NCBI GenBank assembly: GCA_016218545.1
Contig: JACRDQ010000012.1
Span: 1-54,926 of the forward strand
Source of the DNA: Elusimicrobiota bacterium
Lineage (GTDB): Bacteria > Elusimicrobiota > Elusimicrobia > UBA1565 > UBA9628
Reading direction: 5' to 3'
DNA length: 54,926 bases
Of this stretch, positions 16,078 to 25,179 are shown piece after piece. The first letter of the stretch is position 1; each line of letters opens with the position of its first letter. Position numbers and translations under genes: made by a program. Under the pieces are notes generated by a model, which worked only from the letters and a program-made list of their open reading frames with translations, did not search any database and was not told where the DNA came from.

Positions 16078-17316
16078 TCAAGGTTCGAGGCCGGACAGGC
16101 CGAAGAGCCTGGCGTATTCCACGGGAACGCCCAGGCACCTGGAATCGAAACAGCACTCCCGGCAGGAGAGCCTCTTGACGCGGCCGATCACGCCTGAAAG
16201 GCGGGGTCCGGAAGGGTCCTCCTCCACGTAGCTCACCCGGTCCTGGCCCAAGGCGCGGTGAGCCGCGTACCTGGAGGGCCGCTCCAGCAGGCACAGGGGA
16301 AGGGCGGCCTCGGCGGCGAAAGGCTGGACCTTCAAGCCTTCATCTTCGCACACCGCCACTGCCTCCTGGATGAAGGGCGCGGCCCTGGCCAGGTCCACGC
16401 CTGTCTCAGGCGCCTTGGCCAGGCCCACGCCGTTGATCATGGAGAAGTACACTTCCAAGGAGCCCTTGGCCCGGCCCTTGCAGGACCTGGCGAGGCGGCT
16501 CAGGAAGCGCATGTGGTCCGCGAGAGCCCGGTGATTCCACGCATTGACCACCACGTTGCAGGTGACCCCGTAACCCGAGCCGCTCAAGAGCCTCTTCAAG
16601 GCCTTCACCGCTTTGGGGAAGAGCCCTCTGCTGCCTGTGATCCGATCATAGACTTTCGGCTGATGCGAGTGGAACGACACGAAGAAGTGCTTCACCCCGA
16701 GCCTCACGAGCCGCTCCACTGCTCCGGGCTTGTCCAGGCCCACGGCATTGGTCTGGAGCACGAACCTCCTGATGCCCCTGGCCCTGGCCGAGGCCAGAAG
16801 CTCGGGCAAGCGCGGGTCCACCAGGGGCTCTCCGCCCGAAACGGTGAGAGCGTCCTTGGGTCCGAGCCTGCGGGCCAGGACATCGAGCTCGGCTTCGAGG
16901 CTCTCGCGGGTGATCCGGCCGCGGCTGGGAGGCACGCAGCAGAACGCGCAGCGCTGGTTGCAGGCCAGGGTGGTGCGCAGGAGCAGGTCGAAGCCTTGAT
17001 AGCCCTCATGCGCCTCGGTCCTGGCCAGGATCTCCTTGCCGGCCTTGGGGCGCCTGGAATCGAGGAACTGGCACAAGCCTGAGGAGAGCTCAGCCAAGCC
17101 GGCCCGGGAAGCCTGGTCGAGCTTGCGCAGGCTACGCAGCCGGAGGCGGAACGCGGGCATGACCGAGGCCGAGGCTCCCGCCGCCTCTCCTGCCTCGAGG
17201 ATGAGCTCGCAGAAGACTCCGCTCTTGTCGGACACCACGAACGTCATGGGTCCGGGGCCTGGCCGCCTGGAGAGGGTCCAGCCCTTGCGGACGAGCAGGT
17301 CGCGCACCGGAGTCAC
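16078..17316 (-). CDS. Radical SAM protein, paralogue of 47766-49253
   Basis: About 412 residues. The start is the GTG at 17316, which overlaps the TGA of the upstream TPR gene (GTGA) and has an AAGGGGGG ribosome site; the longer frame to 17574 is a shadow. The N-terminal 120 residues are non-catalytic. The rSAM core has RTTLACNQRCAFCCVPPSRGR and LTVSGGEPLVDPR, and the C-terminus ends with CRECCFDSRCLGVPVEYARLFGL, a likely auxiliary-cluster or pseudo-SPASM element. The plus-strand protein at 47766-49253 has the same architecture and almost the same C-terminal tail (GVPAEYARLFGLGAL), so the two are duplicates. Substrate unknown. Confidence 0.88.
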   Translation of the reverse strand: MTPVRDLLVRKGWTLSRRPGPGPMTFVVSDKSGVFCELILEAGEAAGASASVMPAFRLRLRSLRKLDQASRAGLAELSSGLCQFLDSRRPKAGKEILARTEAHEGYQGFDLLLRTTLACNQRCAFCCVPPSRGRITRESLEAELDVLARRLGPKDALTVSGGEPLVDPRLPELLASARARGIRRFVLQTNAVGLDKPGAVERLVRLGVKHFFVSFHSHQPKVYDRITGSRGLFPKAVKALKRLLSGSGYGVTCNVVVNAWNHRALADHMRFLSRLARSCKGRAKGSLEVYFSMINGVGLAKAPETGVDLARAAPFIQEAVAVCEDEGLKVQPFAAEAALPLCLLERPSRYAAHRALGQDRVSYVEEDPSGPRLSGVIGRVKRLSCRECCFDSRCLGVPVEYARLFGLSGLEP

Positions 17317-19670
17317 CGTCCCCCCCTTTCCTCTGCCAGCCTGCGGAGCACCAGGTCGCGGCCCTCCACGAGCTGGGGCCTGAGGCCGGCGGCGTTCTTG
17401 CCGTTCTTGACCGCAAGCCCCCTGTCGTAGACCGCGAGCGCCTTGCGCAGTTCTCCTGCCTTGGCATGGACCGCTGCCAGGGATACGTACGCTTCCAACA
17501 GGTCCGGAGCGAGCTTCAACGCGGTCTCCAGGTCCGCTGCGGCTGTCTTGCGGTCCCCTGTATGGAACTCGCACACGGCCTTGTCGCTCAAGTCCTTGGC
17601 AGTGTGCCGGCCCTTGGCCAGCTCCCTCCAGATGGAGAGCGCGGATTGGCAGTCATTGAGCGACTGGTGGCACCACGCCGCCCTGCGCAGTCCCATGGTG
17701 GAGAGTCCCATGGTCCTGGCTTTCTTGAGCGCGGCCGAGGCTTCGCCGGCCCGTCCGGCCTCGGCATAGAATTCGGCGCGGTCCACGAGCTTGTCCGCGT
17801 CCGACGGCCTCTTGATCGCCAGGTCGTCCACCAGGGCGAGGATGCGGTCCGCGTCAGCCATGGCCAGGCCCCGGCGCAAACCCACTTCCTCGGCAGCCAG
17901 GCCTGCCAGGTCAGCCTTGGCATAGGGGTCCTCAGGGACCTCCTCGAGCCAGTCCAGCAGATACCTGGTCTTGAGCCTGGCTCCCAGGCTGATCTCAGGA
18001 CGAAGAAGAGCCCGGCCAAGGAGCTCCACATCCGCCGGCCCGAGGTTCGCTCCAGCCTTGGCAGGCGATCGGCTGCCTGGCTTCAAGCCCAGCTTGCAGT
18101 ACTCCCAGCCCTGGGGAGAGACCGTGCCGCACTCGGTCTTGAAAGAGGAGGTGAGCTTGCGCCTCAGCTTGAGCATGACCTCTTGGCGTAGAGCGGAGCC
18201 TGGGTCCGGGGTCCAGAATGCCTGCCGGAGCTTCTGCGCTCCTGAGACATCGCCTGCCACGGTGTTGAAGTCAGCCTTGAGGTCTCCTTGAGCCAGGTAG
18301 ACCTTCCTGCCGGTCTTAAGCGTCCAAGCGATGCGGCCCACCGCCGCATCAGGCCCTGTCACCGGCACGGAGCAGACCTTGGCCATCAATTCTCCCTCGC
18401 CCACAGCCACGAAATTGAGCCTGCGCTCATAGACCATCTCAGGGAAGGGACAGCCGGGCACGACCACGACATCGCCTTTGGCGAGCAAGCCTCCGAGGAA
18501 CCGCGTCTCCACGAGCATGGGATCACGGGAGGGCACGGCAGCCAGCTCGACCCTTGAGCCCAGGCCGGCTGAGGCCAGCGCCGCTGCAGCCAGGACCCAG
18601 GCCCTCGCTCCCGGCGCCCAGGACGCAAGCAGGAACGGCGCTCCGATGAGACTTCCGTACACGAACCCGTTCTGGCTGTTGTTGATGATGAAGAAAGCGG
18701 AATAGAAACCCAGGTTGGCCCAACCCGCGACAGCAGGCATGCCTCCTGAGGCGCCGCTCCCGGACTCCGGCTTCGAGGATCCGGGCAGGACCTTGGCCAA
18801 AGGCACGAGGACCAGGAGCAGGAGCGCGACCGGCAGGAAGGTCGAGCCTCCGGCGAGGTTCAGGGAGGCTGCGTAGTCCTTCACCTGCTTGACCGGGTCC
18901 TTGCTCGTGTAGATGGAGGTGCCCGGCATCTGCTCCACCTTGCCGAAGAGCTCCCCAGGACTTGCGCGCTTGAAGTACTCGGGCGTGACCCCGCGATAGA
19001 GGACGAACGTTCCCAAGCACAGGCCGAGGACCAAAGCCATGGCGCTGAGGAACCAGGCCAGGCAGCGCCAGGAGCGCTGGAACCTCCACGCAGCGGCCAA
19101 GGCCACGCCCACGAGAGCCAAGGCGGCTGCGTGGAACCCGGCGGCAAGTCCCGCGGCGACTCCGGCCAGGCCGAATCTCCTGGCAGCGCCAGGTCGCGGA
19201 AGATCTTCCTTGAGAGAAGCCAGCACAGCCAGGCAAGCTGCTGAGCACAGTCCTGCCAGGGCATAGGGGTCAGGCCTGAGCGAGGCTTCCCAGAAACCGC
19301 GGGAAAATCCCAGGAGCAGAACTGCTCCTGCGGCAGGCCAGGACCTGGACCAGCAGCGCTCCATTGCGAGGAAGAGCAGGCACATGGTCAAGCCGGCCGC
19401 GCCCACATTGAGGAGCTCCAAGGGAAGGAACATCCTGCCATGCCAGCCCAGCAGGCCCAGGCCCAGCTGATAGAGGGCCAGCAATGGGACGAAGAGCGGA
19501 TGCACCCACTCAGAGGGTCCCCATAGCCCCCATTCCAGGGATGTCAGATAATGGACATCGTGGAATCCGTAGGGCAGGCGGTCGCAGGAGAGCTTGAGCC
19601 ACCCTGCCAAGCCGGCCAGGAAGAGAAGCCTGCCAGAGACCCGCTCCCAGCGCAGCACCCCTGAGCTCAT
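17313..19670 (-). CDS. GT-C-like membrane glycosyltransferase with C-terminal TPRs
   Basis: A 785-residue protein. About ten hydrophobic segments fill residues 10-370. Early acidic residues sit in the first loop (PYGFHDVHYLTSLEWGLW), as in GT-C polyprenyl-phosphate-sugar transferases and DUF2723 proteins. A soluble middle region (VVVVPGCPFPEMVYERRLNF) follows, then TPR units from about residue 580 to the end (AYVSLAAVHAKAGELRKALAVYDRGLAVK). It is a tandem paralogue of the next gene upstream, with matching SIYTSKDP, NGFVYG and YDRRLNF-type strings. Glycosyl transfer at the membrane is inferred from topology; no donor is known. Coupled to both neighbours by 4-nt overlaps. Confidence 0.75.
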   Translation of the reverse strand: MSSGVLRWERVSGRLLFLAGLAGWLKLSCDRLPYGFHDVHYLTSLEWGLWGPSEWVHPLFVPLLALYQLGLGLLGWHGRMFLPLELLNVGAAGLTMCLLFLAMERCWSRSWPAAGAVLLLGFSRGFWEASLRPDPYALAGLCSAACLAVLASLKEDLPRPGAARRFGLAGVAAGLAAGFHAAALALVGVALAAAWRFQRSWRCLAWFLSAMALVLGLCLGTFVLYRGVTPEYFKRASPGELFGKVEQMPGTSIYTSKDPVKQVKDYAASLNLAGGSTFLPVALLLLVLVPLAKVLPGSSKPESGSGASGGMPAVAGWANLGFYSAFFIINNSQNGFVYGSLIGAPFLLASWAPGARAWVLAAAALASAGLGSRVELAAVPSRDPMLVETRFLGGLLAKGDVVVVPGCPFPEMVYERRLNFVAVGEGELMAKVCSVPVTGPDAAVGRIAWTLKTGRKVYLAQGDLKADFNTVAGDVSGAQKLRQAFWTPDPGSALRQEVMLKLRRKLTSSFKTECGTVSPQGWEYCKLGLKPGSRSPAKAGANLGPADVELLGRALLRPEISLGARLKTRYLLDWLEEVPEDPYAKADLAGLAAEEVGLRRGLAMADADRILALVDDLAIKRPSDADKLVDRAEFYAEAGRAGEASAALKKARTMGLSTMGLRRAAWCHQSLNDCQSALSIWRELAKGRHTAKDLSDKAVCEFHTGDRKTAAADLETALKLAPDLLEAYVSLAAVHAKAGELRKALAVYDRGLAVKNGKNAAGLRPQLVEGRDLVLRRLAEERGGR

Positions 19671-22579
19671 GGCTTGGCTCCCTTCTCCTTGAGCTTGGCC
19701 AGGACCACGAGCCTGCCCTCTGCAAGCTGGGCTGTCAGGCCGCGGTCAGCTTCCCCGGGTTTGACTGCCAAGCCCCGGTCGTAGATGCTCAGGGCCTGGT
19801 CGTAGAGGCCGCGGCCGGCGTAGACCGCTCCAAGGGACGCGTACGCCTCGAGCTTGGTCGGAGCCAGGTCGATGGCGCGGAGAAGATCAGCTTCAGCGGC
19901 CTTCCAATCCCCCTGGCGGTACGCGCACACGGCCTTGTCGCTCAAGTCCTTGGCAGCAAGCGTCGGCGCTTTCACGAGACCGTCCCAGACCTTGAGCGCC
20001 AGGTCGCATCGGTCCAGGACCTGGTAGCCCCTGGCAGCGCGCCTGAGTTCATCCGGAGACAGGCTCATGGTCCGGCTGAGGTCGAATGCCGAGAGCGCCT
20101 CGCTCTTGCGGCCGGCTTCCAGCAGAGCCTGTCCGCGCTCCACCTGCAAGCCGCCGTCCTTGGGCCTGTTCTTGGCCAAGGCGTCCAAGGCAGCCAGGGC
20201 CCGGACCGGCTCGCCCAGGGTGCGGAAGAGGAAGGCGATCCTCCGCAGGTCAGGCTCGCCGGGCTTGAGCCCAGCCGCCCGGACCAGGCTCTCTAGAGCC
20301 TCGGCCCGTTTGCCCAGGTGCATGAGCACCTCTGCCCTGCTGGCCTGCACCCCGGCCTCCTTGGGCCTGAGCACTGCCAAGGCATCCAGGGCTGCCAGGG
20401 CCTTGGCCGGCTCCCGGACCTTCCGGTAGAGGAACTCCATGCGCGTGAGCTCCGCGACGCCTGGAGACGCCCGGCCGGCCTCAGCCAGGGCTTTGAGCGC
20501 TTCGGGCTTGCGCCCAAGCTCGAGCAAGACCTCGGCGCGCTCGATGAGGAGACCCGCGCCGCTTGCGCCCTTGCCTGCCAGCACATCCATGGCAGCCAGG
20601 GCGCTCTGCGGCTGATGGAGCCCGCGGCTGACCTCCTTCATCCGGTTGAGGGTCTCCACGGACTCAGGCCGGAGTTCCAAGGCCTTGGCCAGCATGGCCC
20701 GGGCCTCTGCGCCGCGGCCGAGCTCGCTGAGGAGCCTGGCGGATTCGACCTTGAGCTCCACGTCGGCAGGCGCCGCCTCGGAGAGCGCGGCCAGCATGGC
20801 CAACGCGGACTTCCGGTCCGTCACAGCCTTGCGCACGAGCTCCTTGCCCCGCTCCACCGCCAGGGTCAGGAGCTCGAACTTGAGGAACACGTCATCCGGA
20901 GACTCGTCGAGCCAGCCCAGGAGATACTCGATCTTCCTCTCCGTGAAGAGCCCGGCTCCTGGAGGAGCCGAGGCCAGGAGAGCGGCGAGCTCAGGCCTCT
21001 CGACCTTGGCCAGGGACTTCGGGGCCCAGCCCTTGGCATGCCTGCCTTTCTTGAGCCGGACCAGGCTGTACTCCCAGGACTGCGGGGAGCGCGGGCCGGG
21101 CTCGAGCGTGAAGGTCCCTTCCAGCCTGGCCTTGATGCCGCTGATGACGGCGTTGCGCTGGGCGGGAGAGGGGTCTCCGACCCAGAAGATGTGGGAAGCC
21201 AGGCGCGTGCCTTCCTCCTCCCCGCTGAGCCTGCCTCCGGAAAGGAACAGCACCCGATGGCCTGAGCGGAGCATGGCCTCGACCCTCGGGGCCAGGGTCT
21301 CAGGCGAAGCGACCGGAGCGATGCAGGCTTGAGCCTCGCTGCTCCCGCCCATGCTGAGGAAATTCAGCCTGCGGTCGTAGAACATGGGCCACTGGCTGCA
21401 GCCTGGAAGGATCACGGCATCCCCCGGCCTGAGCGCCTCCTGGAGGAAGCGCGCTTCCACGCTGATGTGGTCCGCATCGGGGCCGATGGGCAGGCCCCTT
21501 TGCGCAAAGACCCAGGCAGAGGCCAGGACAGCGGGCGCCAGCAGGAGCCTGCCGGCCCACGCGCAGGGTCCGCTCAAGCCCGCGAGCAGGAACGGCAGGG
21601 ACAGGAAGCCCGCGTACACGAATCCGTTCTTGGTGTTGTTGATGAGGAAGAACAACGTGTAGAAGACCGCATTGGCCAAGCCCAGGCCCACGACCCGGCC
21701 GGAGCCCGCGGCCCTTGAAGCCGAACCCAGGGAGAGCAAGCCGAGGAAGAGCCCGGCTATGGCCAGGCACGTCATGGGCACGGCGCCTGAATGGTCGAGG
21801 TTCTCCAGAAGGTCGCGGACCTGCTTGCCCGGGTCGCGGCTCGTGTAGATGGAGCTGTCCGGGACCTGCTGGACGTTCTCGAGCATCTGGAACGGGCCCA
21901 CTCGCGCGAAATAATCCAGGGTGATGCCGCGGTACACGACGAAGACCATATACCCGGCCAGGACCACGGCGCACGCTCCAGCCAGGAACCACGCAAAGCC
22001 TGAGACTGCCTTGCGCTTGTCCTGGCCTCGCCACCCTGCCGCCACAGCGGCCGGGATGAGGGCGATGGCGGCGGTGTGGAACCCGATGGCGACCCCGGCA
22101 GCCAGGCCGGCTCTCAAGGGCTTCCAGCGTCCCTCCGTCCAAGCAGGGTCCATCAAGAGCCACAGCCCCAGGCCCGAGAATGCCGCGGCCAGGGCATAGG
22201 GGTCGGCTCTCAAGGTGCCTGACCAGAACCCGTAGGAGAACCCAAGGAGGAGCACCGCTGCGGCCGCTGAGATGGGCTCGGCTCCCTTGCGCTCCGCGGC
22301 CAGGTAGAGACCTGCCAGGGTCAAACCTCCCACTGCCAGGTTGAGGAGCTCGACCGGCACGAACATCCTGCCTGAGAAGCCGAAGAGCCCGAGCGCGAAA
22401 CGATAGACCTCGAGCAAGGGGACGAAGAGAGGATGGACCCATTCCGCGTTCTGCCAGAATCCCCATTCGAGCGCGATGACGTAGCGCGGGTCCTGGAAAC
22501 AGTAGGGGATGAACTCCAGGCTCCGCCAGACCCAGAACGCGAGGCCGGCCGCAAGCAGGCTGCGGCCGAACGCCTTCAC
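19667..22579 (-). CDS. GT-C-like membrane glycosyltransferase with long TPR tail
   Basis: About 970 residues, tandem paralogue of the preceding entry with a longer TPR array. The membrane part (residues 1-370) opens FGRSLLAAGLAFWVWRSLEFIPYCFQDPRYVIALEWGFW, followed by a soluble domain (VILPGCSQWPMFYDRRLNF) and about nine TPR-like units to the end (GAVYAGRGLYDQALSIYDRGLAVK). I take the GTG at 22579, which overlaps the upstream rSAM stop as GTGA; another GTG at 22588 is possible and the frame stays open to 22657. The shared SIYTSRDPGKQVRDLL segment with the sister gene suggests a conserved extracytoplasmic loop. Sugar transfer is inferred. Confidence 0.75.
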   Translation of the reverse strand: MKAFGRSLLAAGLAFWVWRSLEFIPYCFQDPRYVIALEWGFWQNAEWVHPLFVPLLEVYRFALGLFGFSGRMFVPVELLNLAVGGLTLAGLYLAAERKGAEPISAAAAVLLLGFSYGFWSGTLRADPYALAAAFSGLGLWLLMDPAWTEGRWKPLRAGLAAGVAIGFHTAAIALIPAAVAAGWRGQDKRKAVSGFAWFLAGACAVVLAGYMVFVVYRGITLDYFARVGPFQMLENVQQVPDSSIYTSRDPGKQVRDLLENLDHSGAVPMTCLAIAGLFLGLLSLGSASRAAGSGRVVGLGLANAVFYTLFFLINNTKNGFVYAGFLSLPFLLAGLSGPCAWAGRLLLAPAVLASAWVFAQRGLPIGPDADHISVEARFLQEALRPGDAVILPGCSQWPMFYDRRLNFLSMGGSSEAQACIAPVASPETLAPRVEAMLRSGHRVLFLSGGRLSGEEEGTRLASHIFWVGDPSPAQRNAVISGIKARLEGTFTLEPGPRSPQSWEYSLVRLKKGRHAKGWAPKSLAKVERPELAALLASAPPGAGLFTERKIEYLLGWLDESPDDVFLKFELLTLAVERGKELVRKAVTDRKSALAMLAALSEAAPADVELKVESARLLSELGRGAEARAMLAKALELRPESVETLNRMKEVSRGLHQPQSALAAMDVLAGKGASGAGLLIERAEVLLELGRKPEALKALAEAGRASPGVAELTRMEFLYRKVREPAKALAALDALAVLRPKEAGVQASRAEVLMHLGKRAEALESLVRAAGLKPGEPDLRRIAFLFRTLGEPVRALAALDALAKNRPKDGGLQVERGQALLEAGRKSEALSAFDLSRTMSLSPDELRRAARGYQVLDRCDLALKVWDGLVKAPTLAAKDLSDKAVCAYRQGDWKAAEADLLRAIDLAPTKLEAYASLGAVYAGRGLYDQALSIYDRGLAVKPGEADRGLTAQLAEGRLVVLAKLKEKGAKP

Positions 22580-23583
22580 TGGGGACACAGCTCCCCGAGG
22601 CCGTAAAGCTCGGCGTAGGACTTCCAGACCCCGTCGCAGCTCGAGTAGAACCGGCATTCCCGGCAGCGCGGGGACATGGTCTTGAACACGTCGCGCTTGA
22701 CCTCCTGCCAGCTGAAGCGGTCCTCGGGCCTGCCCTCCATGTTGGCCATGCTCACGTCGTTGGAGGGGTCGAAGGCGGCCTCATCGAGGTAGCGCGACCC
22801 CAGGTGGTCCAGGAGCTTGCCCTTCACCCCTGCCAGGCGGAGCATGCACTTGGGCACCGCTCCGAAGGTGAGGTGCGACTTGACGACCCCGCGCTCCCTG
22901 AGGAGCATGAGCCGCACCGCGTGGGGCATGGCCTCGCGGTAGGTCGGGATCCAGGTCCGGTCAGCCGGGACCTCGCCGTGCGGCCAGATGAAGTTGAAGC
23001 GCACGTCGTCGATGCCCAGGCCCGCGAAGAACTGGACGTACTCCTTGAGCGAGCCCATGTTGCGGCGGGAGAAGACCGGGTTGAGCGAGATGTTGTCAGG
23101 CAGGCGGCCGGCCTTGCGCAGAGCCGTCATGTTCCCGATGCCCGCGACCTTCTTGGCGTGGTTGCCGGGCACGCGCGTGAGAGCGTCCTCGACCTCCGCC
23201 AGGTGGCTGTGGATGGAGATGGTCACCCTCGTCACCCCGGCCTCCACGAGCCGCTCGCAGAACGCGCGGTCCGCGAGCCTGGTGCCGTTGGTGCAGATGG
23301 CGATGCGCTCGTAGCCGAGCTTCTTGGCGTGGGCCACGCTCTCGAGGATGTGCGGGTGCACGGTGGGCTCGCCGCCCAGGAACCCGACGCTGACGCACCC
23401 GCGCTTGCGGAAAAGCTCGAGCTCGGCCCTGATGCGCCCGAGCGTCGCCCAGGGCTCGTGCCGGTCGCGGCGGTCCGCGCTCATGCAGAAGACGCACCGG
23501 TTGTTGCACCGGGCGCCCATGTGGATCTCGATCCTCTTGGCGGGCGGCCGCGGCACGTCGACAAAAGGCTCAGCGCAGGTCAT
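22576..23583 (-). CDS. Radical SAM protein
   Basis: A 335-residue rSAM enzyme with C26, C30 and C33 (GARCNNRCVFCMSADRR), GGEP in VGFLGGEPTVHP, and a C-terminal CRECRFYSSCDGVWKSYAELYGLGELCP. The latter is a SPASM-like cysteine array that closely resembles the tail of the rSAM at 34244-35764 (CPECRWFSACEGPWREYPEMFGWDEF). The two may belong to one subfamily within this system. Its start overlaps the end of the next rSAM gene by 14 nt, and its stop overlaps the GTG of the glycosyltransferase-like gene. The substrate is unknown. Confidence 0.9.
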   Translation of the reverse strand: MTCAEPFVDVPRPPAKRIEIHMGARCNNRCVFCMSADRRDRHEPWATLGRIRAELELFRKRGCVSVGFLGGEPTVHPHILESVAHAKKLGYERIAICTNGTRLADRAFCERLVEAGVTRVTISIHSHLAEVEDALTRVPGNHAKKVAGIGNMTALRKAGRLPDNISLNPVFSRRNMGSLKEYVQFFAGLGIDDVRFNFIWPHGEVPADRTWIPTYREAMPHAVRLMLLRERGVVKSHLTFGAVPKCMLRLAGVKGKLLDHLGSRYLDEAAFDPSNDVSMANMEGRPEDRFSWQEVKRDVFKTMSPRCRECRFYSSCDGVWKSYAELYGLGELCPQ

Positions 23584-24445
23584 GGACGAACTCCGAGAGA
23601 GCGGCGTCGGCGGCCCTGGTCCCTTCCATGGCCTCAGGAGAGAAGCAGGCGGTCATGACCGAGCCCAGCGCGGCAGGCGAAGGCGCGGCCTTGAGTCGCG
23701 GACGCGCCACGCTGCCGAGCCTCAGGACCTCGGCCAGGGGCTTCATCCCCTTGGCCAGGACCAGGTTCGAGCAGTAGACCGTGCCGTCCGTGTCCACGCA
23801 AGGCCCGTCGTTATAGAGCGGAAGCCTTCCCTGGCGCCTGAGGTTCTTGACCTCCAAGGCCATGCCTGCCTTGCGCAGGCCCTTGATGAGGCGGGCCAAG
23901 CCCGCCAAGGAGCGCCGAAGGCCTGCGAGGTCCCCTGCCTTCCAGGGGATGAAGTAGACCGGGAGGAAATTGAAGCTCTTGTGGCCCAGGGCCAAGCTGC
24001 GCCTGAGGCGCCGCAGGACCACTTCCGCCCGGGCTCCAGGCTCGAGGATGAAATTGAGCGTGACTCTCGGCAGGCGGCCGGCCCAAGGCGAAGGCCGGCC
24101 GAAGGCCACCTCCACCTCGGGGTGGCCCCGCAGGAAGCGGACCATGGCCGGGGCCATGAGCTTGCCGTGGGTGGAGAGCAGCACGCCTCCCTTGAGACCC
24201 AGCCGGGCCGCGCCGAGCACGGCCTGGCGCACCAGGTCCGGCCGGACCAGGGGCTCTCCGCCGAAGAGCTTGATGGGCCCCGAGTCCCCGAAGCGCCTTC
24301 CCAGGGAGCGGAGGCTTGCGTCCAGCACCGCCGGGGACATGTCCTTGTCCTCGAAGGACTGGGGGCAGAACCCGCACCGCACAGGGCAGCGCCTGGTCAG
24401 CACCAGGGTGAGCCCGCCGCGCCGCGACTCAGCCCAGCCTCTCAC
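23570..24445 (-). CDS. Radical SAM protein, compact type
   Basis: About 291 residues beginning at the GTG at 24445, which overlaps the methylase stop (GTGA); a longer frame to 24646 is a shadow. The cluster motif is RRCPVRCGFCPQSFEDKDM and the GGEP box is IKLFGGEPLVRPDL. The C-terminal half is basic and lacks a dense cysteine cluster: only C in NDGPCVDTDGTVYCSN and TACFSPEA are seen. The DTDGTVYCSN string is the usual SPASM strand. It lies between the tetrapyrrole-methylase-family gene and another rSAM gene in a tightly coupled series, pointing to sequential steps. Confidence 0.85.
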   Translation of the reverse strand: MRGWAESRRGGLTLVLTRRCPVRCGFCPQSFEDKDMSPAVLDASLRSLGRRFGDSGPIKLFGGEPLVRPDLVRQAVLGAARLGLKGGVLLSTHGKLMAPAMVRFLRGHPEVEVAFGRPSPWAGRLPRVTLNFILEPGARAEVVLRRLRRSLALGHKSFNFLPVYFIPWKAGDLAGLRRSLAGLARLIKGLRKAGMALEVKNLRRQGRLPLYNDGPCVDTDGTVYCSNLVLAKGMKPLAEVLRLGSVARPRLKAAPSPAALGSVMTACFSPEAMEGTRAADAALSEFVHDLR

Positions 24446-25179
24446 CGCCGCAGGGCCTCCGGGTGGATCATGAGCGCCACGTCCGAGACCTTCTTCCAGT
24501 CCACCTTGCGCAGCTCCGTCTTCCACTCCTTGAGCCGGTGGACCCGGACCTCGTCCGCGTACGGGAACTGGGGCCTGGGCTTGGTCATGTCGAGGAAGGC
24601 CGCGATGGGCCGCTCCCCCACCCTGCCGTCGAGCATCTTGAGGCACAGGGGCAGGGCCCGGACCGACAAAAAGATGACGACCGGCTCGAACCTGCGCTCC
24701 ACGGTCTCGAGGAAGAAGTCGTGCGGCCCGGCCTCCTCGAAGAAGGTGAAGCTGAAGCGCCGCGTGGGCGGCTCCTCGAGCCAGTCGAACCCGCTCAAGG
24801 CGAGCAGGGTCGTGAGTCCCGAGGCTCCGGCCATGGCGGCCACGCGGATGCCGCGGGAGCGGACCTCGGTCACGAGCCAGCCTCCGGGGTCCGAGAAGCA
24901 GGGCATGCCTCCCGAGGAGACCAAGCCCACGTCCTCTTGGGCGAGCAGAGCCAGCACGCGGTCGAGGAAGGCGCGGTCAGGCCTGGCGGGGATGGTGAGG
25001 AACTCCTTGGCCTTGATGTCGAGCTTGAGCACGTCCGTGAACTGGCTCTTGGCCTCCGCGGCCTCCTCGGCCAGGAACACGCGCAGGGTGCGCGCGGAGC
25101 GGGCGGCGTTCAGCGTCAGGTCCGCGCGCGCGCCGATGTGCCAGGGGATGAGATAGAGCGTGTGGTCGGAGGGTCTCAT
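24442..25179 (-). CDS. Tetrapyrrole (corrin/porphyrin) methylase-family protein, RsmI-like
   Basis: A 245-residue SAM-dependent methyltransferase of the tetrapyrrole methylase fold. The N-terminus LYLIPWHIGARADLTLNA aligns with the first strand and loop. The central GLVSSGGMPCFSDPGGWLVTEVRSRGIRVAAMAGASGLTTLLALSGF matches the SAM-binding SDPG and P/AGxS region of RsmI. RsmI itself methylates 16S rRNA and is longer; many short relatives are uncharacterised. Its place inside an rSAM operon, with nitrogenase-like genes nearby, allows the alternative that it methylates a tetrapyrrole. It overlaps both neighbours by 4 nt. Confidence 0.85.
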   Translation of the reverse strand: MRPSDHTLYLIPWHIGARADLTLNAARSARTLRVFLAEEAAEAKSQFTDVLKLDIKAKEFLTIPARPDRAFLDRVLALLAQEDVGLVSSGGMPCFSDPGGWLVTEVRSRGIRVAAMAGASGLTTLLALSGFDWLEEPPTRRFSFTFFEEAGPHDFFLETVERRFEPVVIFLSVRALPLCLKMLDGRVGERPIAAFLDMTKPRPQFPYADEVRVHRLKEWKTELRKVDWKKVSDVALMIHPEALRR

